The position numbers and the translations under genes were made by a program. From positions 186,001 to 250,000 of the forward strand of contig NZ_AZGB01000016.1 of NCBI RefSeq assembly GCF_001435235.1: DNA of 64,000 bases, read 5' to 3'. This document shows, piece after piece, positions 32,338 to 40,328 of this stretch. Origin of the DNA: Liquorilactobacillus ghanensis DSM 18630. GTDB lineage: Bacteria > Bacillota > Bacilli > Lactobacillales > Lactobacillaceae. Below the pieces are notes generated by a model. It had not been told where the DNA came from. It saw only the letters and a list, made by a program, of their open reading frames with translations, and ran no database searches. Position 1 is the stretch's first letter; each line of letters begins with the position of its first letter.

Positions 32338-33570
32338 TTATTTTTTTAAATCTTCCCGAACGAGGGGCATAGACATACACCTTGGGCCTCCACGTCCTCG
32401 CGAAAGTTCACTTGACAGAATTTCGTGAACTTTTAAGCCGTGTTTTCGTAAAATTTCATTTGATACGTAGTTTCGGTTATAGGTGACTACCTCACCAGGA
32501 GCGATTGCTAAGGTATTTGAGCCATCATTCCATTGTTCACGGGGTGCTGCAATTGGATCGCCATTTCCTGTTGGAATTAGATCCAGATCATCTAAATCAA
32601 GTACGTTTTTTAAAACCTGCTTTAAATCTCGATGATGTTCAATTGAAATTCCATCTTTAGCGGGATGCAAAATCCAACTATCTATCTGTCCCTGTTTAGT
32701 CAAGATTGCGGGATGAACCGTAAATTGATCATAGTTGACCATTGTAAAAACAGTATCTAAATGCATCATGGCATGATTATTAGGAATCTTAATGGCAATG
32801 ACTGTATCATAACCTGAAGCATTTTCAAATAAACTTCCTGCTATGTCTTGAATTGCTTCAGCGGAAGTTCTTTGCGAGACACCAATTGCTAAAATATGGT
32901 CATTTAAAACCAGCTCATCTCCACCTTCGATCCGAGTATGGTGGTTCCGAGTACGCCAAACGCGGACTCGTTGACTTGCAAAACGTTGGTGATGAGCAAT
33001 AATATATTCCATAAATAGTGATTCTCGACGACGAGCTGTAAAAGTCATTCGATTAATGCTTAAACCATCGCCAATTGAAGCAGCAGGATCACGTGTGAAG
33101 TACAGGTTAGGCATCGGATCCATTAAAAATGGATAATCATTATTTTCCGAGATATTCTTTAAATCAAAATTTTTTAGTGGAAGTTCTTCTTTTCTGATGC
33201 CTTCCATAATGTGCTGTACCATGGCTAACGGTGCAAAGCCGCTGAGATAATCTTGTAATGCATCAGCTGTTTTGCCTTGTTTGAACCCTGATTCTGCAAT
33301 CATTTGTTGTAGAAATTTTTGCCGAACATTTGTATCTTTCAAGGCTTCAGCAGCTAAATCATCAAGATAAAGGACTTCTGTTCCATTTTGTTTTAAAATT
33401 TCTGCGAATTGGTCATGTTCCTTTTGAGCAATCGGTAAATAGGGAATATCATCAAATAACAATCGCGGCATTGTAGCCGGAGTAATATTCTCAATTTCTT
33501 TACCTGGACGTTTTAAAATAACGGTGGTTAATTTCCCAATTTCCGATTTGACATTTATTGAAGCTATCAT
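32338..33570 (-). CDS. arcA: Arginine deiminase
   Basis: Hydrolyses arginine to citrulline and ammonia. The 410-residue protein has the full set of motifs: [39 protein letters not shown] (catalytic histidine) and [16 protein letters not shown] (catalytic cysteine near the C-terminus). Unlike usual arc loci there is no arcB, arcC or arcD next to it. It is the last gene of the leftward operon of the Amadori-type island, which suggests that it works on arginine freed by the FrlB-like deglycase. Start ATG has AAAGGTG upstream. Confidence 0.93.
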   Translation of the reverse strand: MIASINVKSEIGKLTTVILKRPGKEIENITPATMPRLLFDDIPYLPIAQKEHDQFAEILKQNGTEVLYLDDLAAEALKDTNVRQKFLQQMIAESGFKQGKTADALQDYLSGFAPLAMVQHIMEGIRKEELPLKNFDLKNISENNDYPFLMDPMPNLYFTRDPAASIGDGLSINRMTFTARRRESLFMEYIIAHHQRFASQRVRVWRTRNHHTRIEGGDELVLNDHILAIGVSQRTSAEAIQDIAGSLFENASGYDTVIAIKIPNNHAMMHLDTVFTMVNYDQFTVHPAILTKQGQIDSWILHPAKDGISIEHHRDLKQVLKNVLDLDDLDLIPTGNGDPIAAPREQWNDGSNTLAIAPGEVVTYNRNYVSNEILRKHGLKVHEILSSELSRGRGGPRCMSMPLVREDLKK

Positions 33571-33655
33571 CTTAAATCACCTTTCTGTTGTCAAACCGTT
33601 GTTTTTACACTTATATTTTTCAAATAGTTTTTAATAATTATGTGATGTGTAATCA

Positions 33656-34531
33656 CTAATGCTTTTCAGTTCCATCCAATGTCAACAAGGTTTTATACAA
33701 ATCCGGACGGCGATCGCGGAACAATCCCCAAGAATTTCTTGTTTGTTTAATCTTATCAGTATCAAAAGTGTGAGTCAAAACAGTCGTGCTTTCTTGGTCA
33801 GCCTGCTCAACAATTTCGCCAGTTTGGTCAGTGATAAAAGCTGATCCATAAAATCTAATAGAAGAATCATCGATTGTTTCAGTTCCGATTCGATTGGAGA
33901 CAACAACCGGTATTAGATTTGCTGCAGCGTGTCCTTGAATTGTACGCTGCCAATGTTTTCGCGAATTGATTTTAGGATGTTTAGGTACTGATCCAATTGC
34001 CGAGGGATAAAACAAAAATTCTGCACCTAACAATGCCATACACCGTGCGGCTTCCGGAAACCATTGATCCCAACAAATGCCGACGCCGATTTTTCCATAT
34101 TTTGTTTGCCAAACTTTAAAACCAGTATTACCAGGTGTAAAATAATACTTTTCTTCGTAGCCCACATCATCAGGAATATGACTTTTACGATAAATACCCA
34201 AGATACTGCCATCTGCATCAATGATTGCAATTGAATTGAAACGATTAGTGTTTTGTTGTTCAAAAAAACTAACTGGTAAAACAACATGTAAGTCTTTGGC
34301 AAGCTGTTGAAGTTGCTGAATTGCAAGATCATCGTCTAATTTGCATGCAAAATCCATATATTCTGGTTTTTGTTGTTGGGGAAAATATTTTCTTTCAAAT
34401 AATTCCTGTAATAAAATAATATTTGCACCAGCATTAGCAGCTTTAGTAATTAATTCTTTAGCTTGATTAATATTTGCCTGCACGTCCCAAGAACAAGTCA
34501 TTTGTGTAGCGGCAACTGTGATTTTAGTCAT
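33656..34531 (-). CDS. Nitrilase-family N-carbamoylputrescine amidase-like enzyme
   Basis: Carbon-nitrogen hydrolase of 291 residues with the Glu-Lys-Cys triad: LLQELFERKYFP, YRKSHIPDD and GVGICWDQWFPEAARC. It is very close in layout to AguB, which removes the carbamoyl group of N-carbamoylputrescine. There is no agmatine deiminase here; instead it lies between arginine deiminase and an aminotransferase. It might therefore decarbamoylate citrulline, or a transaminated citrulline product. That substrate shift is inference; genuine AguB activity is the alternative. Confidence 0.88.
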   Translation of the reverse strand: MTKITVAATQMTCSWDVQANINQAKELITKAANAGANIILLQELFERKYFPQQQKPEYMDFACKLDDDLAIQQLQQLAKDLHVVLPVSFFEQQNTNRFNSIAIIDADGSILGIYRKSHIPDDVGYEEKYYFTPGNTGFKVWQTKYGKIGVGICWDQWFPEAARCMALLGAEFLFYPSAIGSVPKHPKINSRKHWQRTIQGHAAANLIPVVVSNRIGTETIDDSSIRFYGSAFITDQTGEIVEQADQESTTVLTHTFDTDKIKQTRNSWGLFRDRRPDLYKTLLTLDGTEKH

Positions 34532-34562
34532 AATTAAAGCTCCCTTCTAATCTAAAAACAAA

Positions 34563-35840
34563 TTATTTTGTTAAACTTGCTGCAATACTTTCGTTTAAAA
34601 CTTTTAAAGCGGTCTGCAGCTCTGCTTCTTTTACAACTAAAGGCGGAATAAAACGAATCACGTTATGCTCAACGCCACAATTTAATAAAATTAAATGACG
34701 TTTCAGAGCTTCTTGACGGATTTTTGTTACTAATTCAGTTAAGGGCTTTTTCTCGTCAACTGAACGAAATTCTGCACCGATCATTAAGCCCACACCTCTG
34801 ACACTACTGATTACAGAATATTTTTGCTGTAATTGCCGTAGCCCTTGTTGAAATAATTTTCCTTTTCTACGGACGTCAGCTAAAAATTCATTATTCATAA
34901 TATCCAACACAGCTACTCCGGCTGCACAAGCCAAAGGATTGCCTCCAAAGGTGCCACCATGTGCTCCTGGTGACCATTGATCCATATATTCAGTTTTGCT
35001 GATCACAGCACTTAAAGGCAGTCCATTGGCAATTCCTTTAGCCGAAGTTAAGATATCCGGTTCAACTGCATAATAATCTTTGGCAAATAGGTAGCCAGTT
35101 CGACCATAACCTGATTGAATTTCATCAAAGATCAACATAATTTTATACTGACTGCATATTTTTCGCAGTTCGACCAAGAACTCTTTAGGAGCGGGGACAT
35201 AGCCGCCTTCGCCTTGGATTGGTTCTACAATAATACAAGCTACCTGGCTGGGAGCAATAATGTTTTTAAATAATTGCTGCAATTCATTTAGGCAATGCTC
35301 TATTTCCTCATGTTTGGATAATTTACTATTATAAATATCTGGGTAGTCCACATGATATACAGTGGGTAATGCATTTTCATAGTTTTCACGATAATGAGAA
35401 TTTGAAGCGGTTAGAGCGGTTGTAAGCAAAGTGCGTCCATGAAAAGAATGAGAAAAAGCAATAATTCCGTTTCTTTTTGTTACACTTAGAGCGAGTTTGA
35501 CGGCCCCCTCATTGGCTTCGGCACCACTGTTTGAAAAATAGACCTTGTAATCTTTACCAACACGTTTAGTTAATTTTTCGGCTAATTCGATGTAGGAGGG
35601 ATAATAAACAACATTATGTCCGCCATGAACTAATAAATGAAGTTGCTTTTCAATTGCCGCGACAATTTTAGGATTATTATGTCCGCAATTAGTCACCGCG
35701 ACGCCAGCGGCAAAATCTAAATATCGTTGACCATCTTCACTGGTTAGATAAACACCATCACCTTTGACAATACCTAAATTAGTTGCTCGTAATGCAACTG
35801 GTGGTAGAACAGCTAGCGATCTTTCGTATAAACTTTTCAT
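34563..35840 (-). CDS. Class III aminotransferase (ornithine/GABA/acetylornithine type)
   Basis: The 425-residue PLP enzyme has the family blocks SNSGAEANEGAVKLA, FHGRTLLT, IFDEIQSGYGRTG and the PLP lysine in LTSAKGIANGLPLSA. It is closest in style to GABA aminotransferase or ornithine delta-aminotransferase and differs from argD in this window (2522-3670). In context it may take the omega-amino group of ornithine formed from arginine. Start ATG has GGGAGG upstream. It is second in the operon after the ABC permease. Confidence 0.88.
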   Translation of the reverse strand: MKSLYERSLAVLPPVALRATNLGIVKGDGVYLTSEDGQRYLDFAAGVAVTNCGHNNPKIVAAIEKQLHLLVHGGHNVVYYPSYIELAEKLTKRVGKDYKVYFSNSGAEANEGAVKLALSVTKRNGIIAFSHSFHGRTLLTTALTASNSHYRENYENALPTVYHVDYPDIYNSKLSKHEEIEHCLNELQQLFKNIIAPSQVACIIVEPIQGEGGYVPAPKEFLVELRKICSQYKIMLIFDEIQSGYGRTGYLFAKDYYAVEPDILTSAKGIANGLPLSAVISKTEYMDQWSPGAHGGTFGGNPLACAAGVAVLDIMNNEFLADVRRKGKLFQQGLRQLQQKYSVISSVRGVGLMIGAEFRSVDEKKPLTELVTKIRQEALKRHLILLNCGVEHNVIRFIPPLVVKEAELQTALKVLNESIAASLTK

Positions 35841-35914
35841 TTTTCAGCCTCCCAGCCGATACTAGAATCACCTGACCTTAGGAACATTTCTAGGCTTAGA
35901 GATTGCTAGTTCTT

Positions 35915-36592
35915 TCAAATATATTGACGACTCATTCGTTTTTCGATAAATTGCATTAATTGTGACAAGAGGAAAGTCAAAACAAAATAAATTATGGCGG
36001 CTACGATCAATGGCGGGACAAAATTATATAGTGTGCCACCGACGCCCAGCGCTTGCGCGGTGACTTCTTGAACACCAATATAAAATAAAACTGAGGATTC
36101 TTTGATTAGTGAAATGAACTCGTTGCCCAGAGCTGGTAAAATATTGCGAATGGCTTGGGGTAAAACGATTGAAAACATAGTAGTTTTTTCACTCAAACCT
36201 AATGATAAACCAGCTTCTGTTTGTCCACGAGAAATTGAAATTATTCCCGAACGAAATATTTCAGCTGTATATGCTCCTGAATTAATGCCAAGGGCAATTG
36301 AACCAGGGATCACACGATCAAGTCCAGAGCCTAGAAATTGGACTTGGGGAATTGAAATAACTTTTGATAACGTATAATAAATCAGCATAACTTGAATCAT
36401 TGACGGTGTCCCACGAACAATTGCAATATAGATGCGGGCAATATATTCAAAAACTTTTAATTTAGACAAGCGCATCATTACAAAAAATAATCCTAATAAG
36501 ATTCCAATTAAAACTCCAATAACTGAAATTAAAATTGTTTGCGCTGTTCCTTCGATGAAAACGGGATAGTACTGTTTCATAAAATCAAACAT
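35915..36592 (-). CDS. Amino-acid-type ABC transporter permease (PAAT, HisM/GlnP family)
   Basis: A 225-residue membrane protein with about five helices. It carries the PAAT permease EAA-loop region (SRGQTEAGLSLGLSEKTTMFSIVLPQAIRNILP) that docks with the ATPase. The first gene of the right operon; the partner binding protein is at 28751 in the other operon, so the transporter is split between the two convergent units. No ATPase gene lies in the island; it must borrow one from another locus. The ATG at 36592 is preferred to 36598 because AGGGGG is then at a normal distance. Confidence 0.9.
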   Translation of the reverse strand: MFDFMKQYYPVFIEGTAQTILISVIGVLIGILLGLFFVMMRLSKLKVFEYIARIYIAIVRGTPSMIQVMLIYYTLSKVISIPQVQFLGSGLDRVIPGSIALGINSGAYTAEIFRSGIISISRGQTEAGLSLGLSEKTTMFSIVLPQAIRNILPALGNEFISLIKESSVLFYIGVQEVTAQALGVGGTLYNFVPPLIVAAIIYFVLTFLLSQLMQFIEKRMSRQYI

Positions 36593-36643
36593 GAACATTC
36601 CCCCTAAAAGGTTAATTATTCGTTTCGCATTAAAAATGCTGGC

Positions 36644-36738
36644 AATATGTATTAAGTCGTATTACAATTAAAAAACAATTTATACTATATCTTTAATATA
36701 TGGAAAAATCAATGAGTTATTTCATTGTTTTTTAATTT
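36644..36738 (-). repeat. Right copy of the inverted promoter/operator region
   Basis: Read leftwards it is near-identical to 27723-27820. It has TTGATT (36707-36712), 17-bp spacer and TATAGT (36684-36689), then the same downstream block (GACTTAATACATATT). It drives the permease-aminotransferase-carbamoylase-deiminase operon. Together the two copies show that both operons answer to one regulator. A terminator at 36858-36912 fills the rest of the spacer on the far side. Confidence 0.85.
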
Positions 36739-36857
36739 GATAGGAACTTGGTTAAATAACTTTTTTTGTTAATGTGAAAGCCTGTAAAATATTTTGGAAA
36801 ACAAATGGGAATAATAGTGGAAAAATTGAATTTTCACGTTGGTTATTTATAATTTTT

Positions 36858-36912
36858 TAAAAAATAAAAAACAGGTATTTCCAAACTTGAAATTTTGGAA
36901 TACTTGTTTTTA
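36858..36912 (-). terminator. Intrinsic terminator after the zinc dehydrogenase
   Basis: ACAGGTATTTCCAAA (36871-36885) is complementary, with a few slips, to TTTTGGAATACTTGT (to 36907). In the leftward direction it is followed by a U-rich tract (A-run at 36858-36870). Confidence 0.75.
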
Positions 36913-36966
36913 TTTAGAGTTGGATTTTTAGTCGCTTAACTAGCAATTTATTATAAAATCACTTAC

Positions 36967-38046
36967 TTATGCTTCAGGAGAAACCAAGATTTTCATTTGA
37001 TTTTTTTCAGTTGCTAATGCCTTGATTCCCTGATCGACTACTTCATTTAGCGAAATTTGTTTTGTGATCACTTTACTGAATAATTCACGATGATTATTAA
37101 GGATGCCTAAAACTTCTGGATAAGAATTGTTATAAGCAAGCGTGGTGATGATATCAATTCCCTGCATGATAACATCATTTGTTATATCGATTTTAAGCGG
37201 TTTTCCAAAAAGCGCAACAATTTGCAAAGTTCCAGTCCGCTTGGTTAATTTTAAAGCACTTTCAAAAGTTGGCTGTACTCCGGCGGCTTCAAATGAAATA
37301 TCTACGCCGTTAGGACATTCCTTTTGGACTTCTTTTACAACATCTACTTTATTAGGATTAAGAGTCCGTTTAAGTCCCAGTTCGTTAGCTTTTTGTAACC
37401 TTACTTCAGAAACATCGATCACGTAAACATGGTTTGCACCTGCAAGTTTTGCCAGCATAGAAGTAAGTAAACCAATTGGTCCAGCACCTTCGACCGCAAC
37501 ATCTTGACCAGCACGCAAACCACTTTTCTTAATTGCTTCAAAAACTACAGCTGTTGGTTCAGCTAGAGCGCCTAATTTATAGTTCATTCCAGTAGGCATT
37601 TTATGTGCAAAAAATTCATCAACATTAGCATACTCAGCAAAACCGCCGTTATCTGAAAAGCCTAAGAAATTTCCAGCACCGTCTTTTGCCGCAGCTTTGT
37701 TACATAGATTATAGAATCCCTTACGACAATTTTCACATTTTCCACATGCAATTAAAGGTTCGACCGCAACTGCATCACCAACTTTTAATTTTTGAACATG
37801 GCTGCCTACCTTGACGACCTCTCCAGCGAATTCATGACCCATTGTAATCGGAACAGTTTTACCTGTTAAGGGATGAGGTGTAGTAGGCAAACCCCAGCCT
37901 TCAAGATAAGCATGCAAGTCACTTCCGCAAATACCACAGTACTTTACCTTGATTTGGACTTGATCTTCACGAGGGTCCGCAATCTCAACGTCTTCAATTC
38001 TAATATCTTTTTTACCATAAATTCTCGCAGCTTTCGTAATCGACAT
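36967..38046 (-). CDS. Zinc-dependent medium-chain dehydrogenase (2,3-butanediol / threonine dehydrogenase type)
   Basis: MDR-family enzyme of 359 residues. Catalytic-zinc residues are in CGICGSDLH and GHEFAGEVV, and the structural-zinc cysteines are in CGKCENCRKGFYNLC. The NAD-binding motif GAGPIGLL lies at about residue 180. Sequence style (KAARIYGKKDIRIEDV) is that of (R,R)-butanediol dehydrogenases. With acetolactate decarboxylase at 50821 it could serve acetoin/butanediol metabolism. The ATG at 38046 gives the conserved N-terminus; 38073 is possible. A cre-like site lies just upstream. Confidence 0.82.
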   Translation of the reverse strand: MSITKAARIYGKKDIRIEDVEIADPREDQVQIKVKYCGICGSDLHAYLEGWGLPTTPHPLTGKTVPITMGHEFAGEVVKVGSHVQKLKVGDAVAVEPLIACGKCENCRKGFYNLCNKAAAKDGAGNFLGFSDNGGFAEYANVDEFFAHKMPTGMNYKLGALAEPTAVVFEAIKKSGLRAGQDVAVEGAGPIGLLTSMLAKLAGANHVYVIDVSEVRLQKANELGLKRTLNPNKVDVVKEVQKECPNGVDISFEAAGVQPTFESALKLTKRTGTLQIVALFGKPLKIDITNDVIMQGIDIITTLAYNNSYPEVLGILNNHRELFSKVITKQISLNEVVDQGIKALATEKNQMKILVSPEA

Positions 38047-38082
38047 CTCCAATTCTTCAAAATTTTTGATCATAAGTGTTTT

Positions 38083-38096
38083 TACAAGCGCTTACT
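38083..38096 (-). promoter_or_regulatory. cre-like site upstream of the dehydrogenase
   Basis: AGTAAGCGCTTGTA on the minus strand matches 12 of 14 positions of the Bacillus cre consensus and is nearly palindromic around GCGC. Catabolite control by CcpA is likely. Confidence 0.5.
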
Positions 38097-38255
38097 AAAA
38101 CCAAGTGTAGTCTCGTAAGAATTATTTTTCAACCTTAGTTTTGTAGTTATATGTTAAATTATTACGAATAAAGCGTGATTTGTTATTTGGATAAATTCAA
38201 TCTTTCAATAATAGCCTAAATTTAACGGCGGCTTGATTTTTTATTAAGTAACATT

Positions 38256-38310
38256 TTCTATATATAGTAGTTATTTAGCCCTTGTTAGGATCTTTCTACT
38301 ATATATAGAA
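38256..38310. promoter_or_regulatory. Perfect 15-bp inverted repeat between divergent dehydrogenase and pnuC genes
   Basis: TTCTATATATAGTAG (38256-38270) and CTACTATATATAGAA (38296-38310) are exact reverse complements around 25 bp. Each arm contains a TATATAGA -10-like sequence, and TTGTTA lies 16 bp before the right-arm -10. The element may be a pair of divergent promoters, an operator, or both. Confidence 0.6.
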
Positions 38311-38362
38311 TGGAATTTTAAAAGTCAAGACTGTTATTTTACTTTAAGAGTAAGTATAATGA

Positions 38363-38400
38363 TTCCTTGAACGCAGTTTTCATGAACTGCTAAACAGGAA
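38363..38400 (+). promoter_or_regulatory. Concentric hairpin covering the pnuC ribosome binding site
   Basis: TTCCT (38363-38367) pairs with AGGAA (38396-38400), and GCAGTT (38373-38378) with AACTGC (38385-38390); all share one centre, with a symmetric TGAAC/TAAAC internal loop. AGGAA is part of the pnuC ribosome binding site (AGGAAGGGG). If transcription starts upstream of 38363 this could be a translational switch; a TATAAT at 38355-38360 would instead start the RNA inside the 5' arm. Confidence 0.45.
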
Positions 38401-38412
38401 GGGGTTTTTCGT

Positions 38413-39177
38413 GTGTTTTCTCGCTATGTTGATGTTTTAAGTAATTTACCACAATATTCCAAAAATATTTTTCGGCATAATTATTTTAGTTGGTTGATTT
38501 CGCAGTGTCGTGGTTGGGGGCGTTTCAGTTATGGTTTACTATTATTTAACTTGGTTTTGCAAATTATCTCGTTAGTTCAATCATTTAATGTGGCACCGAT
38601 TCAATCAATAATTTCTTTTATTGGTGGTAATTTATCAGTTGCTTGTGTGATTGGAATTTCTAATCGTTCAGGAATTCAGGGCTGGGCTGGTGCATTGAGT
38701 GCTATCTGTATTGCCTCAGTTGGTTTTACCGCGGGAAATTACGCTACAGCTTGTGAGCAGTTAGGCTACTTGCTTTTTCTTGATTTATTTTGTATCTTAG
38801 ATCCGAAATGGAATGATAATATTCAAGCTGAAAAATTCGATCGAGCAATTGAATGGTTGTATTATGCATTGTTCTTCGTCGCAGCTTGGGCAGTTTTTTA
38901 TTATCTATTTAATTTAACCAATGATCCCCGCGTTTTCTTGGATAGTTTGAACTTAGCAATGGCTGTTACTGGTTCTTTGCTGGAACTCAATCGAAAACGT
39001 GAGCAATACTTTGTTTGGACGATTTCGTCATTGTTTACAATTGCGTTATGGACACAAACGATGCTCCAGGGTGATGGTAATTTTTCGTTGATTTTCAGTT
39101 ATGGGGTTTTCTTTTTAAATGATATGTACGCTTTCTTCAGCACTCGCGGTTGGTTTCGAACTTCACGGGCTAAGTAG
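38413..39177 (+). CDS. pnuC: PnuC-family nicotinamide riboside (vitamin B3) transporter
   Basis: The 254-residue membrane protein has about seven helices and PnuC hallmarks such as SLLELNRKREQYFVWTISSLFTIALW and the LNDMYAFF end. PnuC takes up NAD precursors by facilitated diffusion and kinase trapping. Start is GTG with AGGAAGGGG upstream. It is followed 24 bp later by nrdI, so both are probably co-transcribed. A hairpin overlapping the ribosome binding site may regulate it. Confidence 0.85.
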   Translation: MFSRYVDVLSNLPQYSKNIFRHNYFSWLISQCRGWGRFSYGLLLFNLVLQIISLVQSFNVAPIQSIISFIGGNLSVACVIGISNRSGIQGWAGALSAICIASVGFTAGNYATACEQLGYLLFLDLFCILDPKWNDNIQAEKFDRAIEWLYYALFFVAAWAVFYYLFNLTNDPRVFLDSLNLAMAVTGSLLELNRKREQYFVWTISSLFTIALWTQTMLQGDGNFSLIFSYGVFFLNDMYAFFSTRGWFRTSRAK

Positions 39178-39201
39178 GAAGCTGGTCTAGGAGGAAAAGA
39201 C

Positions 39202-39687
39202 ATGGGTAGGCAGTCAGCTCCAATTAGAATTTTATTTATCAGTATTTCGGGTAATACACGGTCTTTTGTTAAAAAATTGGTTGCGTATGCCCAAAAACAG
39301 CAGGAAAAAGATCAGTCGGCGCGGCTAGTTGAGACAACTGAGGTAAACAATGGCAATCAACTGATCGAAATGAAGCAGCCTTATGCTGTCTTGGTACCAA
39401 CATACCTTGATGGCGGTGATGGAATTACCAGTGGCAACCATGAGATCATGACTAATGAGCTGCGCGATACGCTGGAAGATAATGATAATTATCGCTGGTG
39501 TTATGGTGTTGTCGGCAGTGGTAATCGTAATTTTAATGCTCAATTCGGTTTAACTGCCAAACAATATGCTAGTCAATTCGGTTTTCCAGTAATTGATTTT
39601 TATGAATTGCGTGGTACTTCAGCCGATGTAGCTCGTGTTTATCAGCATCTAAGTGAATTTCAGCAGCGTTTTGAAGAAAAAGTCTAA
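39202..39687 (+). CDS. nrdI: NrdI flavodoxin for class Ib ribonucleotide reductase
   Basis: Flavodoxin-like protein of 161 residues that helps build the dimanganese-tyrosyl radical of NrdF. The FMN loop is SISGNTRSFVKK (residues about 14-25); VPTYLDGGDGITSG and VVGSGNRNFNAQFG are typical NrdI segments. nrdE and nrdF are not next to it, which is common in lactobacilli. It has a ribosome binding site (AGGAGG) and a terminator follows. Confidence 0.9.
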   Translation: MGRQSAPIRILFISISGNTRSFVKKLVAYAQKQQEKDQSARLVETTEVNNGNQLIEMKQPYAVLVPTYLDGGDGITSGNHEIMTNELRDTLEDNDNYRWCYGVVGSGNRNFNAQFGLTAKQYASQFGFPVIDFYELRGTSADVARVYQHLSEFQQRFEEKV

Positions 39688-39695
39688 AACAATAT

Positions 39696-39749
39696 AAAAT
39701 GAGCTGGAACTTTTTGCCAAGTGGTAAAAAGTTTTCAGCTCATTTTTTA
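39696..39749 (+). terminator. Intrinsic terminator after nrdI
   Basis: AAAATGAGCTG (39696-39706) pairs with CAGCTCATTTT (39736-39746); inner GAACTTTTTGCCA / GGTAAAAAGTTTTC also pair. A T-run follows. Confidence 0.85.
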
Positions 39750-39842
39750 TTTAAGTAACCTTGTGCAGTAAAATCAGCAACTAAACTAAAAGCTGATTTT
39801 TGAATAGGCAAGAACTACTGCAATTAATTAAGCAAAGATCAG

Positions 39843-40184
39843 TTAATGACCCCAGATAGCTACTACAGTTTTGTAGGTAAAAAAGATAGCGATAATGGCA
39901 ATCATCCAGCCGGTGTGCCACATAAAGTCCCAAAAGTTAGTTGCTGTCTGCGGATGCTCAGCAATTACGATTCGTTGTTTTAATGTATCGTCGCCTTTAA
40001 TTAAAGCATCTAGGCTAATTGAAAATAATTCACTGATTTGAATTAGCCGTTCAATATCTGGGTAGGCAGTTCCCAACTCCCATTTGGAAACAGCTTGACG
40101 ACTGACATTTAAGCGCTGTGCCAGTTCTTCTTGGGTTAATTGTTGTTTTTCACGTTCAGCTTTGATCTGCGGTCCTAATTTCAT
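39843..40184 (-). CDS. XRE-family regulator with a C-terminal membrane helix
   Basis: A 113-residue protein: helix-turn-helix at residues 4-60 (EKQQLTQEELAQRLNVSRQAVSKWELGTAYPD) followed by a linker and one membrane segment (WMIAIIAIFFTYKTVVAIW). Such small membrane-tethered Cro/CI-type regulators are common in lactobacilli; the target is unknown. It stands alone between the nrdI terminator and the NRAMP gene. Confidence 0.85.
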   Translation of the reverse strand: MKLGPQIKAEREKQQLTQEELAQRLNVSRQAVSKWELGTAYPDIERLIQISELFSISLDALIKGDDTLKQRIVIAEHPQTATNFWDFMWHTGWMIAIIAIFFTYKTVVAIWGH

Positions 40185-40242
40185 AGAATCAACCTGCTTT
40201 CAATATTCAATAATTATTAATTATATTATTGACTAAGGTACT

Positions 40243-40311
40243 AAAAAAAGCACGATAATTATCAGTGCTTCCACGCAACTAATGGTTGCAAGCTTGATTT
40301 AACGTGCTTTT
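40243..40311 (-). terminator. Terminator after the NRAMP-family gene
   Basis: AAAAGCACG / CGTGCTTTT at the two ends (40246-40254 and 40303-40311), with an inner GCAAC/GTTGC hairpin, and an A-run at 40243 that is a U-run in the leftward RNA. Confidence 0.7.
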
Positions 40312-40328
40312 GAAGGCTATTTTTATAA

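Noticed and set aside
36102-36377. Plus-strand 91-codon frame inside the ABC permease
   Set aside because: No ribosome binding site, no recognisable family, and it mirrors conserved permease codons.
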